A stretch of DNA of 64,000 nt. It comes from Mantamonas sphyraenae (taxonomy: Eukaryota > CRuMs > Mantamonadidae). The DNA lies in NCBI GenBank assembly GCA_026936335.1, contig JAPMXV010000062.1, positions 62,001-126,000 of the forward strand, read 5' to 3'. Below the pieces are notes generated by a model, which was not told where the DNA came from, ran no database searches, and saw only the letters and a program-made list of their open reading frames with translations. Positions 46,681 through 57,584 of the stretch are shown here, in pieces; position 1 is the first letter of the stretch; each line of letters begins with the position of its first letter. A program made the translations under genes and the position numbers.

Positions 46681-48570
46681 TCAATGCTCAAAGATCTCCG
46701 TCATGCGCAACAGAACGCCCAGGTAGTCCAGGAATTGCATGACCTGCTTGTCGTCTCGTTTCTTCTTTTCATCAAAGATGAGCAGCAGGTAGACGACGGG
46801 TTCCACCTTGTAGATAAAGTAGGTGGTTGTGAGGGAGCTGTCGTACAGATACACGGGCACCGTGCCATACTGGTCCAACTCGTCCTGGTTTTCCATGATG
46901 AGGGAAATGACGTTGGGCCAGTGCTCAAACGGCGGCGCGTGTGGCCTGGAAAACACGGCAGGCCATGATCGCAACCCTTGCGGGGCTTCGTAGGGATTAT
47001 TGACATCGGGGCATTCGTACCCTTCGGGCTGGTACTCGACCTTGCTGGCGTCGATCACCACAGACACATTGCTCGCACCCATCTTTTTTGTAAACGTGTC
47101 CACAAAGTGCACATAGTCGATGGCGTCTGTGCTTGCGTTTGCATTGGCGTTGTTCAGCTTGCGTGCGCCTCGTCCCGACCCCGACGAGGAGGAGCTGCTT
47201 CCGGCCTCGTTCAAATCGTTGTGCATCTGCGACTCGCGCGCCTGCACATCCAACAACGCCGCCTGGAAGTACAGTGCCAGCTTGCAGCGAGTGGCATGCA
47301 ACAGCGTGGACATCCACGCCGTCATGGTCACCAGCACGTGGTTGCGTGACGAACCCCCACCGTGCCTCCCACCCACCTCCGAGCTGCTTGAGCCCGACTT
47401 GCTGTTGCCGCTGTCCATGGAGACGTCGTCGGAAAGGGACAGCACCCAGTGGTTGCTCCAGTCGCGCAGGTGCACGTTGGCTTCGTATAACTTAAACACT
47501 GCGGTGGTGTAATCGAACCGCTGCAGCGCATTCTGGGCAGAGTACAGCAACTCCTGCACAAGCATCTCATGCTTCATGTTGTACTGCATCCCCTCCAGCA
47601 GCGGATGGTCCAACGACCCCGGATACTGGCCACGCATCGACCGCACAAACTTGACCATACTCAAGAACGACGGCGGCAACCGCAGCACACCCAACGAGCG
47701 GTAGAAGCCCACCATGTCCAGTCGTGCCTGTACCAACACTGCCAGTTTGCTAAACATGTCCAGGAAGAATGTGTGATCTTCCACAAGCGACCCCATTGCC
47801 AAATCCTCCTCCTCCTCGTCCTCCTCCTCTTCCCCCCACGCACCCTGGCCCTTCTGTTGTTGTGAGTGCATGTGTCATCGGCGTGTGTGTATGTGACAGT
47901 AGTGATGGACAAAGAATGTGGGGGGTGAGTGATTGCAGACTGGCCACACACACTCACTCACAACACACACGGTCACACTTACAAACAGCTTTACGGGTGA
48001 AAAGAACCGCTTTTTGCTTTTGGGTGTCTTTGGGGCCTTTACACTGCCGCTGACGGTGCCTCCGTTGCCTTGGTTGGTTTGAAGGGCGTCTTCCTCCAAC
48101 TTGCGCAGGTTGCCCTCGCTGCTGACGCTGAACAAGTCCTTGACAGAGGCACGTTCGGCGCTATGGTGAGTGGAGGCTGACACGGTGCTGGAGCCGTCGT
48201 TGGAGGAGGTGGACAGGTTGCTGCGAGCCAGGAGGGAGGCTGTGCGTTCGGCACGTTCCTTCTCCTGCTGGAAGCCTTCCACGGCCGCCTGCAGACCACC
48301 CAGGACTTGCATGTACATGTTGCTCAGGGAATCCTTGCCCAGCCACTTGGGCTCGAGGTAGGTCATGCTGTAGTAGATGCGGTCGCAGACAGTGAGCAGC
48401 AGGAGGGGACTGAGAATGTCGGCCCAGGAAAGAAAGTGCAACTTGGTGCTGTGGCTTCGATTCGACTCTGCCTTGAGCATGTCCGACGCAAGGTTGAACT
48501 GCATCGATTCCATGTGGAACATAAACACCTCCAACACCTCCAGCAACTCCGACTTGCCCGTCTCGTCCAT
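46681..48570 (-). CDS. KICS2: KICSTOR subunit 2 (C12orf66 family)
   Basis: Exons 48570-47983 and 47853-46681, phase 0, 586 residues. KICS2 is part of KICSTOR, which recruits GATOR1 to lysosomes to restrain mTORC1. The N-terminal half has LEVFMFHMESMQFNLASDM, SWADILSPLLLLTVCDRIYYS and the LEPKWLGKDSLSNMYMQ helix. The C-terminal half has DMFSKLAVLVQARLDMVGF, AANVS-like SNVSVVIDASK and the diagnostic PAVFSRPHAPPFEHWPNVI. Human KICS2 has the same blocks; this copy is longer because of Ser-rich inserts (~47150, ~47390) and a variable linker around the intron (129 nt). It implies amino-acid sensing through KICSTOR outside animals. Confidence 0.85.
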
Positions 48571-48621
48571 CGATCAGCGTGAGATTTCGTTGTTGTCCCC
48601 TGGGCAGTGGTGCTCGAGGAC

Positions 48622-48690
48622 AACACACACACACACACACACCGTGAGAAATGGATGGGATCTCTCTCTCTCTCTCTATCTCTCTCTCGT
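48622..48690. repeat. (AC)n and (TC)n microsatellites
   Basis: CA repeat at 48622-48642 and TC repeat at 48661-48688 in the 151-bp gap between KICS2's start and the 3' end of the basic-protein gene; probably in KICS2's promoter. Confidence 0.8.
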
Positions 48691-48721
48691 GACAATCACA
48701 GGTTGTGTTCATTGAGTGTTT

Positions 48722-49400
48722 TCAAAGCCCGCTTTGTTGCTTGGCAAGATCCCCCTTGCGTGTGGGATCGCTGGTGGCCATCATACGCATGGCTCTCCGC
48801 CTGTTGCCTGAGCGAACCTTGCCTCCTTTTGTAGATTGTGCCACGTCATCGTCGTCTGTGTCCACCTGCATCCCGGCCACCGACGGTCGGTTGGTTGCAT
48901 TTGCTCGTCCGTCGTCCTTGCCACTGCTGCTGTTACTGCTGCTGTTACTGCTGCTGTTACTGCTGCTGCTGCTCCCTTTGTCTGTAAACACTGTTTCCCC
49001 GGTTTGCTGTGCCGATGCCCGCTGACCCGTACGCGACTCAACCTGTCCCGTCTCTGCGTCGGCGTCCGGCATCTCAATCCCTTCGCTTTGCAGGCGCTGC
49101 TTAATCGCCTCCATCTTGCGCTGTGTGGATCATCCCGCGCCCCCCAATCCCCCGCAAATACAAACAGGTGCATGGGTGGTGTGTGTGTGTGGCACGCGAG
49201 AAAAAGACAATTGAGTGTAAGCCGTGGCCGCTGTTGAACAACATGCCTCGCCACCACGACAATCACCCACCACCCACCTCACGCCTGGCAAGTCGCTTTG
49301 CCTTTGTCTTTTCCTTCTGATCCTTGACCAGCTGGACCTCAATCTCACGTGCAATCTTGGCACGCTCCTTCTTGCGAGCCTTGCGGCTGAGTTTCGCCAT
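48722..49400 (-). CDS. Small basic protein, unknown
   Basis: Exons 49400-49278 and 49120-48722, intron 157 nt in phase 0, 173 residues. The first 60 residues are strongly basic and helical (MAKLSRKARKKERAKIARE, then RKMEAIKQRLQ), resembling small ribosome-biogenesis or ribosome-associated factors. The rest is disordered with Ser-Ser-Ser-Asn repeats (48924-48972, a 12-bp unit) and a basic end. No family name can be supported. Divergent from the LRR gene, 70 bp between ATGs. Confidence 0.65.
48924..48972 (-). repeat. 12-bp tandem repeat coding SSSN
   Basis: Three units of CTGCTGCTGTTA (+ strand) followed by CTG codons. On the coding strand they give Asn-Ser-Ser-Ser repeats in the small basic protein. 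Confidence 0.8.
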
Positions 49401-49470
49401 GTGTTCGGTGTGTGTGGTTGTGTGGTGTGGCTGCGCGTGCGCGTGCAACACGAAGCAGAGTCGGGACGCC

Positions 49471-51298
49471 ATGGCCGAGTACGACGAGTACGACGAGTAT
49501 GAAGAGTATGAGGAGTATGAGGAGTACGACGAGGAACTGGAGGAAGGGGAGGAGGGCGAGGAGGACGACGACCTGCTGGACGCAGACGACGAAATGTCTG
49601 CAGGCAACGTTTCCGACGCAGATTCAGAGTTTACCGACCTGGTGATCCAACGTACGTGTGTCACCATGCCCTGTGTCCACTTTCACCCGGTGGCATGTTT
49701 GCAGAGGTGGCACCCACGCAGCTGGCAGCGCCGGCCAACGTGCTGGCCGGTTTGCTCGAATCCACACGCTCGAAACCGCTCACACGCATTGCCCAAACAC
49801 ACATTCACAGCAAAAACAGTGTCTGCAAACCTTCATGGACGCCGCACCTACCTGCATGCGTGCGAACAGCTGGCCATCATCCCCACTACATACTTCTTGA
49901 GCCGAATTGGAGACAAAGGTGCGTAACGGGCAACGACCGAAGCCGCCGAACCCTGGGCAGCCGCGGCGACGTCCACGCACACATACAAGACGGGAGGCAC
50001 TGACACAATGTGGGTTGCCTACACACACACACACACGCACACACACATTGCACACAGAGGTGAACCTGAAGCACCACGGAGTGGGCAAGCAGGGTGCGTT
50101 TGCGATTGCGCAGTGCCTCTCTGCCAACCGGGCGATCCAGAGACTGAGTCTGGAGGACAACAGCATCCAAGACGAAGGGACAAAGAATGTGTGTGAGGTG
50201 TTGCAGGAGGGCAACGACACGCTGAACCACCTGAACTTGTCAAACAACCAACTGAAGGTGAGCGGAGGACGTGCGGTGGCATCGTTGCTTGCACACCATC
50301 GGTGTCGGCTGGTGGAGCTGTTTCTGGCCGACAATCGGGTGGGAGACCGTGCGGCACGGGACATTGCGGATGCACTGATGGTGAACCACTCGCTGCGCGT
50401 GTTGGATCTGTCGGGCAACCAAATTGGCGAGCGTGGTGGCATGGCACTGGGTGAGGCGCTGGCCAACAACAAGAGCCTGCATGTGTTGTACCTTTCATGG
50501 AACTGCATCCGTGCCAAGGGGGCCACGGCGCTCGCGGAGGGCCTGAAGGAAAACGACGCCTTGCTGCTGCTGGACCTCGGCTGGAACGGCTTTGGTGACG
50601 CAGGCGCAGCCAAGCTGGCAGAAGCATTGCAGTTCAACGCCTGTCTGCGTCATCTGCTGCTGAACAACAACCGCATCGAAAACGCGGGCCTGGTCAACCT
50701 TCACAACAGCTTCAAGAGCAACGGCACCCTGCAGGCCCTGGACATCAGTTTCAACCAGTGCAGCGACGAAGTGGCCACTGCGTTTCGTCGTCTGGTGCAG
50801 CGCAACGTGGCACAGACTCTGCGAGATCGCATCGAAGAGGGCCGCGAGCGTGACGACGAGGAGGAGCAGGTGCAGGGAAACGGTGAGGATGAGGGTGCAA
50901 GCAGCAGCAGCAGCGGAGGTGAAGGAGACGGTGACGGCGATGGGTCAGAGACGCAAGGCCACGCGGTGCGAGGGAGCACCATCGAGGCGATGCAGGAAGC
51001 CATTGCCAAACAGCACCTGGGGGTGGACATTGACCCGAGGGATCAGTTTGAAGACGTCAACGCAGAGCTGTCGATGGCGTTGCAATGGGTCAAGTTGGAC
51101 CACACGTCGAATCAGGAGAACGTGAGCAGCATCATGGAGCAGCATGCCGAGGAGGTTCAAAAGAGCCACGAGGCAGCCTTTATCACCACGGTCAAGTCTT
51201 TGCACACGATGCACTCCGGCGTCGATCTCACCATTCTCATGCGTGAAGGGGCCCTCATTGGCAACGACGACAACATGTATGGCGACGAAGGGCGATGA
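49471..51298 (+). CDS. Leucine-rich repeat protein, LRRC74-like
   Basis: Exons 49471-49651, 49705-49749, 49811-49918 and 50058-51298 give 524 residues. The N-terminus is Glu/Asp/Tyr-rich. The segment YLHACEQLAIIPTTYFL just before the repeats is the cue for LRRC74A/B or related RNase-inhibitor-type LRR proteins. About eight LRRs follow (LRVLDLSGNQIGERGG, LHVLYLSWNCIRAKGA), then an acidic linker and a helical C-terminus. The family is often found in ciliated organisms, but a ciliary role is not shown. The 61-nt intron 2 (49750-49810, GTTTGC...TTCACAG) is the least certain junction; it is needed to keep YLHACEQ in frame with the exon before. Divergent from the basic-protein gene. Confidence 0.72.
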
Positions 51299-51549
51299 GT
51301 AGAGTGTGTGCCGATGAACAGTCACTTTTATGTCCTTCCCAATCGTTGCGTGTGGTTGTGCATGTTTCGAGAGTGTGTGTCTATGTGTGTAGTGTGTATG
51401 TGTGCATGTGTGGTGTGTGGTGTGTGGTGTGTGGTGTGTGGTGTGTGTGTGTGTGATGGCCCATGTCGGGCGACCACTACCCCAGCGTGGTGCACACGCA
51501 CACGCAGCAGACCCTGCATGGGGATGACAAGGATGCTTCCAGTGGTCGC
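51299..51549. other. Convergent intergenic with GT-rich repeats
   Basis: 251 bp between the LRR gene stop and the KRTCAP2 stop. It is largely GT/TGTGTGG repeats (about 51370-51456). No gene seen. Confidence 0.7.
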
Positions 51550-52080
51550 TTACTCAGCGTAGGTGAGCTTGCTGACGCGGTTGATCCAGGCGAGCATGGC
51601 GCACGAGCAAATGAAGCAGACGGTGATGCACACTCGGTGCACGGAACCGGCGGCGACCAGGGAGGCCACGAGAGCGATGGAAACCTCCAACCAGCCCAGG
51701 GAGGCGGTGGTAAACACCATCGTCTCAAAGTTGGTGATGGCCTGTGTGGGTGTGCGTGTGCCTGGCGTCAGCGGCGGCCGGGTGCGACGTGGCGCGGCAA
51801 AACGCATGAAAGGCAAGAAGAGGGAAAACCACGGCGGGCGAAGGGGGCAGCCGTCCACGGCGGCAATGAGGCAACGTACAATGACCAGGAAGAAGAAGAA
51901 CACGGAGGACACAACACCGCCGAGGATGGTGAGCTTCGGGGTGGACGCCAGGAAGGTGGCGTTCATCTGGAGCAGGCTCAACGTGAGGATGGCCAGCAGA
52001 GCAGAGATGACAAAGCTGGGCTGGGTCGGAGGCAACTTGGCGGCTGTGGCGGCAGTGATTTGTGATTTTTGCAGACACAT
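51550..52080 (-). CDS. KRTCAP2: KRTCAP2-like subunit of oligosaccharyltransferase
   Basis: Exons 52080-51880 and 51741-51550, intron 138 nt in phase 0, 130 residues. KRTCAP2 is a small ER membrane subunit of the STT3A oligosaccharyltransferase. The sequence PSFVISALLAILTLSLLQM, LTILGGVVSSVFFFFLVI, then TNFETMVF and SVHRVCITVCFICS with INRVSK at the end match human KRTCAP2 block for block (LIHRVCVTTCFIFS). Three to four hydrophobic segments are visible. The extra ATG at 52089 would add three residues. Confidence 0.85.
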   Translation of the reverse strand: MCLQKSQITAATAAKLPPTQPSFVISALLAILTLSLLQMNATFLASTPKLTILGGVVSSVFFFFLVIVRCLIAAVDGCPLRPPWFSLFLPFMRFAAPRRTRPPLTPGTRTPTQAITNFETMVFTTASLGWLEVSIALVASLVAAGSVHRVCITVCFICSCAMLAWINRVSKLTYAE

Positions 52081-52213
52081 GGTGCACACGAGGTCGATGG
52101 GGTGGAGGCAACAGGTGTGAGTTTGTGGATGTGTGAGGTGGAGTGCATCAAGGTGCCAACGTACAGCTCATTGGTCAAAGGTGTGTGTGTTTCAGCTGGT
52201 CCCCACATCGCTC

Positions 52214-53479
52214 TCATCGCAAATCCCATTCGACTCGTCTCAACACGCCGTCTCTGCCACACACAATCATGCCTGTGCCGAGGTTGTCGACGTCGGTGTT
52301 GTCTGTGCCGTACCAGGGGCTCTGTTCTGGGAGCCAATCAATGCCTGCGACGGCACCGGGCACCCTGGCCACACGTTCGACACCTTCTGCTTTGCACACG
52401 TCCCACAGCCACACGGAGCCGTCCTGGTGGCCCGTGAGGATATGATTGCCATGCCAATGGCCAATGCCGAGGCTGCTGTAGTTCTCACGGCCGTACCAAT
52501 TGCAGGCCGGGACGCGTGGTTGGATGACAGTGACGCCAATGCCACACTTGGCCACTTTGGCGTTGGGTTTGGCATACTGTGCACGTCCAGGACGGCTGTC
52601 ATCGGTGCGAATGAAGGCTTGCACGGGGTTGTCCGACGTGTGGGCACTGATGCGCGTGTCAAACATGAGGGTGTGTCCCGTGCTGTAGCCCACCAGTAGG
52701 ACATCGTGCATGTTGGACCCTTCTGCACCGTAACGCACACACGTCACCGAGGTTTGTCGATGGTGGGCTGCTCGTCGACCACCACGTGCTGCACCCACAC
52801 CCGCAGCACCAGCACCACCACCAGCACCACGAAGACCAGCACCAGCACCAACACCACCGACACCACCAACACCACCAACACCACCACCACCACCGACACC
52901 CACCCCACCTGCTCCAACAACGACCCCTCCTCCTGCTCGCTTGTGGATGCGACGCTGTGCTGCCTCTTGCTTCTCCACATACTTGTGGATGTCTTCCAGT
53001 CGCACCATCCAAGGCCACTGCGCGGTGCCCAGGTCGCATTGGCCCACCTCCCCATCCAGGGTCCCTGCCGCCGCACGTGCCAACGACGCGTTGAGTTGCA
53101 CATCCACGTCCGTCACCATGCCTGTCGTGGACCCAGCATACTCTACGATCACTCTTCCACTTGATGATGATGAGGAGGAGGATGATGAGGATGAGGATGA
53201 GGACGGCAAGTCGCAACTCATCACCAGCAAATTGGCCTCCAGATCATCCACCACCTTTGCCTGTTTGCCACGTGATCGCACACCCACGTACCCTGTGGAA
53301 CAACTGAGGGTGCTGAGGGCATCGGTGTAGATGTGTTGTGCCCTCTGGCGAAACGTACGCAGATCCCACAGTTGCAACCGTCTCATGGCCGTGCCACTCA
53401 CCAACCACCTGTCCTGGAACCGCATGCTGGTGAATGCATCCCCACAAGCGAGGCCTTTGAAACGACGGGTGGATGATGT

Positions 53480-53512
<33 letters not shown>

Positions 53513-54640
53513 GGCGGTGAGCAGGTGTTGTGGCACCAGCATGGGTTGTACGAGATCCCCGAGTGGCGTCCAGCTGGTGGTTTCAAACACACGGAGCACA
53601 GATCGACCGTAGGCCATGTGAGGTGCCCTTCCACCTCCTTTGGTGATGGGTGGCACGGTGCCAGCGACGGCAATGAGGGCGTCGTGTTGGAGGAGGGAGA
53701 CGGGAAGGGCGGCGGCGGATTGCTTGACTCCCGAACGGCGATTGTTGCCGTTGGCGGAGACCAAACGTGCCGGTTCCACCTGCAATGGACGACATAGTGG
53801 CTGCACACTGGTGTGTGTGCGTTGACACTCCTCCTGGCGACTCTGTGGCGGTGGGGTTTGCTGCACACGCACGGTGCCGTTGCCCAGACCCAACAACACC
53901 GTGTCTGTGGTCACACTCATGCTATGCACAGCAACCGTGTGGAAACTCTTGTCCATGTCCGCCCATTGGGGAATAAATATCGTGCCCGGTTGGTCCGTGA
54001 GCAGCACAGAGCCGGTGAGTTGGACGCCGCGTCGTTGCTCGCGTCCGCGTAGCAACAGGGTGCGGTTGCGCACCATACGAAGCATGCGTCCGCCTCCTAC
54101 GCCGTCTCCTCCTCCTCCTCCTGTGCCCATGGGACCACTGCTGTCCTGTTTGTACTCGGTGAGTGAGCCTGCTTGTTCCTGCAGTGCCTTGCGTCGCTTT
54201 CGTCCGCGGCGCAGCGTGCAACCGCGGCTGTGCTCGGGGAGGATCATGGCGCAGAACACTTCGCGCCACAACTCGTCGTGGGATGCCGCCTGGCACCATT
54301 GACGACACACAAGACGGAGCGAACACATCTGTTTGGGTGACAGGTGCACAAACACACGGTGCAACACTTCCATGGGCAGGGCACCCCAGCCCGACGAAAG
54401 CACCCACGACGACGGTGACACAGGTGCAGAACTGCCCCCACTGCCACTGCCACTGCTGCTGGTGGAGGTGGAGGTGCTGGAGGAGGTGGAGGAGGAGGTG
54501 GATGACGTCGACAACACACGCTGTCGTTTCGTGTGCGGTCCGGCGGCGGCCGTCTTTGTCTCGTCAAACTCCAGCCGCCGAACAGATTTTCTCCGCTGCA
54601 TTTGCCCTGTATTGCTGAGCGCTGCGCAGTGCAGTCTCAT
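52214..54640 (-). CDS. F-box protein with WD-like beta-propeller
   Basis: Single exon, 808 residues from ATG 54640 (a later ATG begins MQRRKSVRRLEF). The F-box is at about residues 85-130: LPMEVLHRVFVHLSPKQM, then LRLVCRQWCQAASHDELW. It is preceded by a Ser tract. The C-terminal two thirds carry scattered WD-like strands (RWLVSGTAMRRLQLWDLRTF, HILTGHQDGSVWLWDV, GMIVCGRDGVLRRVEWD). Inserts of poly-Ser (53470 and 53160) and a Gly/Val/Ala-rich stretch (52790-52910) split the propeller. F-box/WD proteins are substrate receptors of SCF ubiquitin ligases; the substrate is unknown. Its ATG overlaps the stop of uracil-DNA glycosylase. Confidence 0.75.
52790..52910 (-). repeat. CAC/CAx-rich repeat coding a Gly/Val tract
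   Basis: ACCACC-type repeats on the + strand give GGV, GVG and GAG repeats in frame in the F-box protein. It is a codon repeat, not a CRISPR array. Confidence 0.75.
53470..53516 (-). repeat. GAT/ATC repeat coding poly-Ser
   Basis: (GAT)n on the + strand, TCA/TCATC on the coding strand, gives a serine run in the F-box protein between propeller strands. Confidence 0.75.
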
Positions 54641-55855
54641 CACACTTTGGATCGCTTGCTGTCGTTCTGTGCCTCCTCTTGCCCGTCTTGGCCCTTGCCT
54701 GCTTCTTGCTCATCATCCTCATCACGTCCTCGCTTGTTGTTGCTGGCAGCCTTGGCAAACATGCTCATGATGTTCTTGCTCTTGACCTTGGGTGCAGCAG
54801 ACGATGACGATGACGATGACGATGACGAGCTGGACTCGCTGGTGTCGTCGAGCGCAGGGGCAAAGGTGGTGCCGTCGCTGGTGGGACACCAGTTGATGGG
54901 CTCCGTGCCAATGTCCCGCAGTGCAGCGTTGACACGCACAAACGTGTTCTCCTCATGGAACTTCTTTGAGCCGTACGCTGCCGATGCAGGGTGTGCTGCC
55001 TTGACAAAGTGCACCTTGACGTCTGGGGCCACACTTTTGGCCAACTTGTTGATCCCGGCCGCAAACTTGTGCGCATAGCCACCCCACAGCACAAACACAA
55101 GACCCGCGGGCGTCTCGCTCGACGCCTTGCCGCTTTTGGCAACCTCTTGTTTGGATTCCAGAAGCACACGGAAGATGTGCTGCACCACAGGCGCCCAGAA
55201 CGTGGTGTGCTCCTTCAGCACGGGCGTCTCCTTGCCCGAAAACGTCAACGACGAATTGAGCCACATCGTACCCTCCTTGATGGTGTGTTCAAACCACGCC
55301 GGTGGATCCAGGATCTTGTTGTCCAACACCACCTTGCGCAGTTGGCCCACCAATGCGCTGTGCGGGCGGTGTTTTCCCGTTGACGGGTGAGTGATCATCA
55401 CCCCAGGATTTCCAGTCCACACACACGGCAAACAGTCACACAGAGAGAGAGAGAGAGGGGGAGGGGGAGAGAGAGAGAGGGAGAGAGGGAGAGAGAGAAC
55501 AGCAAACTTACTCGGACTCAATCATGCCGTAGTACAACAGGGCGTTCTTGATGATGTTCAGGAACGACGGGTTGAGTGCGTTGGTCCACTTTTTGATCTT
55601 TGCGTCGTTGAAGGAGATGCCACAGGCACTCTCTGCACGGGGATAGGGATCCTGGCCCAGAATGACCACCTTGCACGCCGCAGGCTCAAACTGCCTCAAC
55701 GCAGCAAAGGTCAGCTCCCGCGACGGGATCGTCCACTTGCGCTGCTTGCTCAGGAACTTTTCCACGCCCGCCTGCTCGCTCACCACCGGCCCCAGCTTCT
55801 CCAGCCATTCGCCACTCAACATCTCATCCATCTGCAATTCGTCTGCCGTGCTCAT
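54640..55855 (-). CDS. UNG: Uracil-DNA glycosylase
   Basis: Exons 55855-55512 and 55357-54640, intron 154 nt, 353 residues. It removes uracil from DNA at the start of base-excision repair. The water-activating loop is VVILGQDPYPRAESACG, with catalytic Asp in QDPYP. Next come LNIIKN, the N-containing MWLNSSLTFS, uracil-pocket strand VFVLWGGYAHKFAAGI, the His loop (AAHPASAAYG in place of the usual HPSPLS) and TEPINWCP. The C-terminal extension is Ser-rich and acidic then basic (KSKNIMSMFAKA), unlike bacterial UNG, where any tail is N-terminal; a nuclear or PCNA-binding role is only a guess. Its stop (TGA 54642-54640) shares an A with the F-box ATG. Confidence 0.85.
55442..55499. repeat. (AG)n/(GGAG)n repeat in UNG intron
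   Basis: Purine-rich GA/GGGGGA repeat inside the UNG intron (polypyrimidine on the coding strand), about 90-150 nt upstream of the acceptor at 55358. Confidence 0.85.
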
Positions 55856-55986
55856 TGTCCGTGTCTCTGTGTTCGGGGTGTGTCGGCCAGCGCGTCGTCA
55901 CACACCTCCCGGGGTGGGGGTGGGGAGCGGGCAAGGGTGGGTGCCAGTGGGTGGCAAATGTGAATGAAACCTGTTTGTGGCTTGAT

Positions 55987-55992
55987 TTTATT
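55987..55992 (-). promoter_or_regulatory. AATAAA overlapping the stop codon
   Basis: GAATAAAATC on the minus strand includes the TAA stop of the small membrane protein and the only clear AATAAA I noticed at a gene end here. It may act as polyadenylation signal. Other genes lack it, so signals are probably degenerate. Confidence 0.4.
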
Positions 55993-56510
55993 CACTGCTG
56001 TTGCTTTCTTCGCCACTTCCCAGACCCATCTTCTTGGTGGCGTCCTCCACGGCTGTGCCCATGGTCTCGGACAGGTAAGTGCCTGCAGAGACCCACGTTC
56101 AGGGAAAGACGAGGTTGAATTCGGCCCATGCAACGTGAGTGCGATGGGTTGCACGTTCCCCACGGCCACACCGATGGTTGCAACGACGTGTGTCAGCTGC
56201 CTGCGCCCTCTTTGATGAGCTGATTGGCGTTCGCCTTCGCGCCAAAACCCTCCAGAACGAAGCCACCAAACAGCGCAAGTGCCCACTCACACACACACAC
56301 ACACATTCCCTCCCCGTTGCACATGGCACACATGCAATCACCTTCACCCCCCGTACACAAGCACTCACCCAGGTGCAACCCCATGGCCAACATGACGCCC
56401 CAGCAAAACGGCTTGACGACGTTGTCTGCAAACCCGCTCCTAAAGTTCTCCAGGCGCTCGTCGCGCTCCTTGTCGTACCGTCCCGAGCGACCAGACACAG
56501 ATCCACTCAT
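55988..56510 (-). CDS. Small membrane protein with one or two TM segments, unknown
   Basis: Proposed exons 56510-56369, about 56285-56201 and 56082-55988, about 106 residues. Exon 1 (MSGSVSGRSGRYDKERDERL, then FADNVVKPFCWGVMLAMGLHLG) and exon 2 (ALALFGGFVLEGFGAKA) together suggest two short hydrophobic helices. The C-terminus ends DATKKMGLGSGEESNSSE. The layout slightly resembles small mitochondrial inner-membrane proteins, but I claim no family. Junction 1-2 is off by one base with the visible AG (56286-56287), so a base error or another acceptor is likely. Junction 2-3 needs a GC donor (GCAGCT at 56200) with acceptor TCTCTGCAG. The stop TAA lies inside AATAAA. Confidence 0.5.
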
Positions 56511-56610
56511 TGGGTGTGTGGATGTGTGTGGATGTGTTGATGTGTGTGTTGGGCAGCCAAGCGCGGCACAGCGTCGCCACCACCACCACCACCAACACAA
56601 ACCACACTCC

Positions 56611-57538
56611 ATGCAAGGCTCAGAACCCCTGTACAGCGCAGAGCAGATCAAGGTGCCTGCTGAGTTGCCCAGCATCCTCAAGGCCTTCACCAAGGCTGCC
56701 ATTGAGGCCCAACCCGAAGACTTGGTTGCCTTCTCCGCGGAGTACTTTGCCAACCTGGCCTCAGCCAGCAACAAAGGTAAGCGCCCTCTCATGTTCATCC
56801 CACAAAACGAGTTGCTTTTCATGGTGGTGGCGGTGGCATGTGTCCTCGGGTGTACAGCCTGCTGCACACGGTGGTGTGGCAACGCAACGCCCGTCCGTTT
56901 GCCTGCTGCGGTTCCCAATCCCAACGTCTCGCAAAAGGCGACCTTTGCGACGCCCGCACAGCAGCGCCAAAGCATGCCACAGGGCCACAGGGCCCATGTA
57001 TGGAGGCCCACATGCCCACGGATGATGACTGACCCGTTGTCCACGCGTGTGTGTGTGATGGTGTGCAGCTGTGAAGCGCAACAAGGGACAGGGGTTGTCC
57101 AAGCGCCAGCTGCGTCTGCTTCGCGAACAGTTTGAGGCGTTTGACATCCGAACCACGGGATTCCTGAGTGCCACCGACGTGGCTGAGGCCAGTGAAGCCA
57201 TTGGGTTGAGCGAACAGGTCATCCAGGATGTGTTTATGTTGATGGACGTGGATGCCAACTCGGACCGTGTGGATTGGGCCCAATTCCTGGTCCTGTCCCT
57301 GACCCTGTTCACCTCCAGCCCTGCAAACACCATTCAGTACATGTTTTCGGTGTTTGGTGACGACCAGGGACTTCTCACCAACCAGCACTTTGTGCAACTC
57401 TTCCACCACCTCGCCCAGGCCGACGAACGCATCACAAACGACACCCAGGCCTCCATCGATCACTTTCTCGAATCAGAGACCTTTGGTAAGGTTTCCTACA
57501 AGATGCTCCACCCTGTGTTGGCCCAGCTGGCTGCCTGA
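56611..57538 (+). CDS. RIIa-domain/EF-hand protein, radial spoke protein 7-like
   Basis: Exons 56611-56776 and 57069-57538, intron 292 nt, 211 residues. The N-terminus is an RIIa (dimerisation/docking) domain: QIKVPAELPSILKAFTKAAI, then DLVAFSAEYFANLA. The C-terminal part has EF-hand-like helices with degenerate loops (FDIRTTGFLSATD; MDVDANSDRVDWAQFL lacks the last acidic ligand). RIIa plus EF-hands in one chain is the layout of Chlamydomonas RSP7; ROPN1L/RSP11 have only the RIIa part. Either would place it in radial spokes or fibrous sheath-like structures, consistent with DNAAF3. Convergent with THOC7 (46 bp). Confidence 0.7.
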
Positions 57539-57584
57539 TGAATCCCATTCCATCCCATTCATTCATTCCAGCATCATCCTAGCA

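Noticed and set aside
52790-52910. Regular CAC-rich repeats that might suggest a CRISPR-like array
   Set aside because: There are no spacers of constant length, the units are codon-sized, and they are in frame in a eukaryotic gene.
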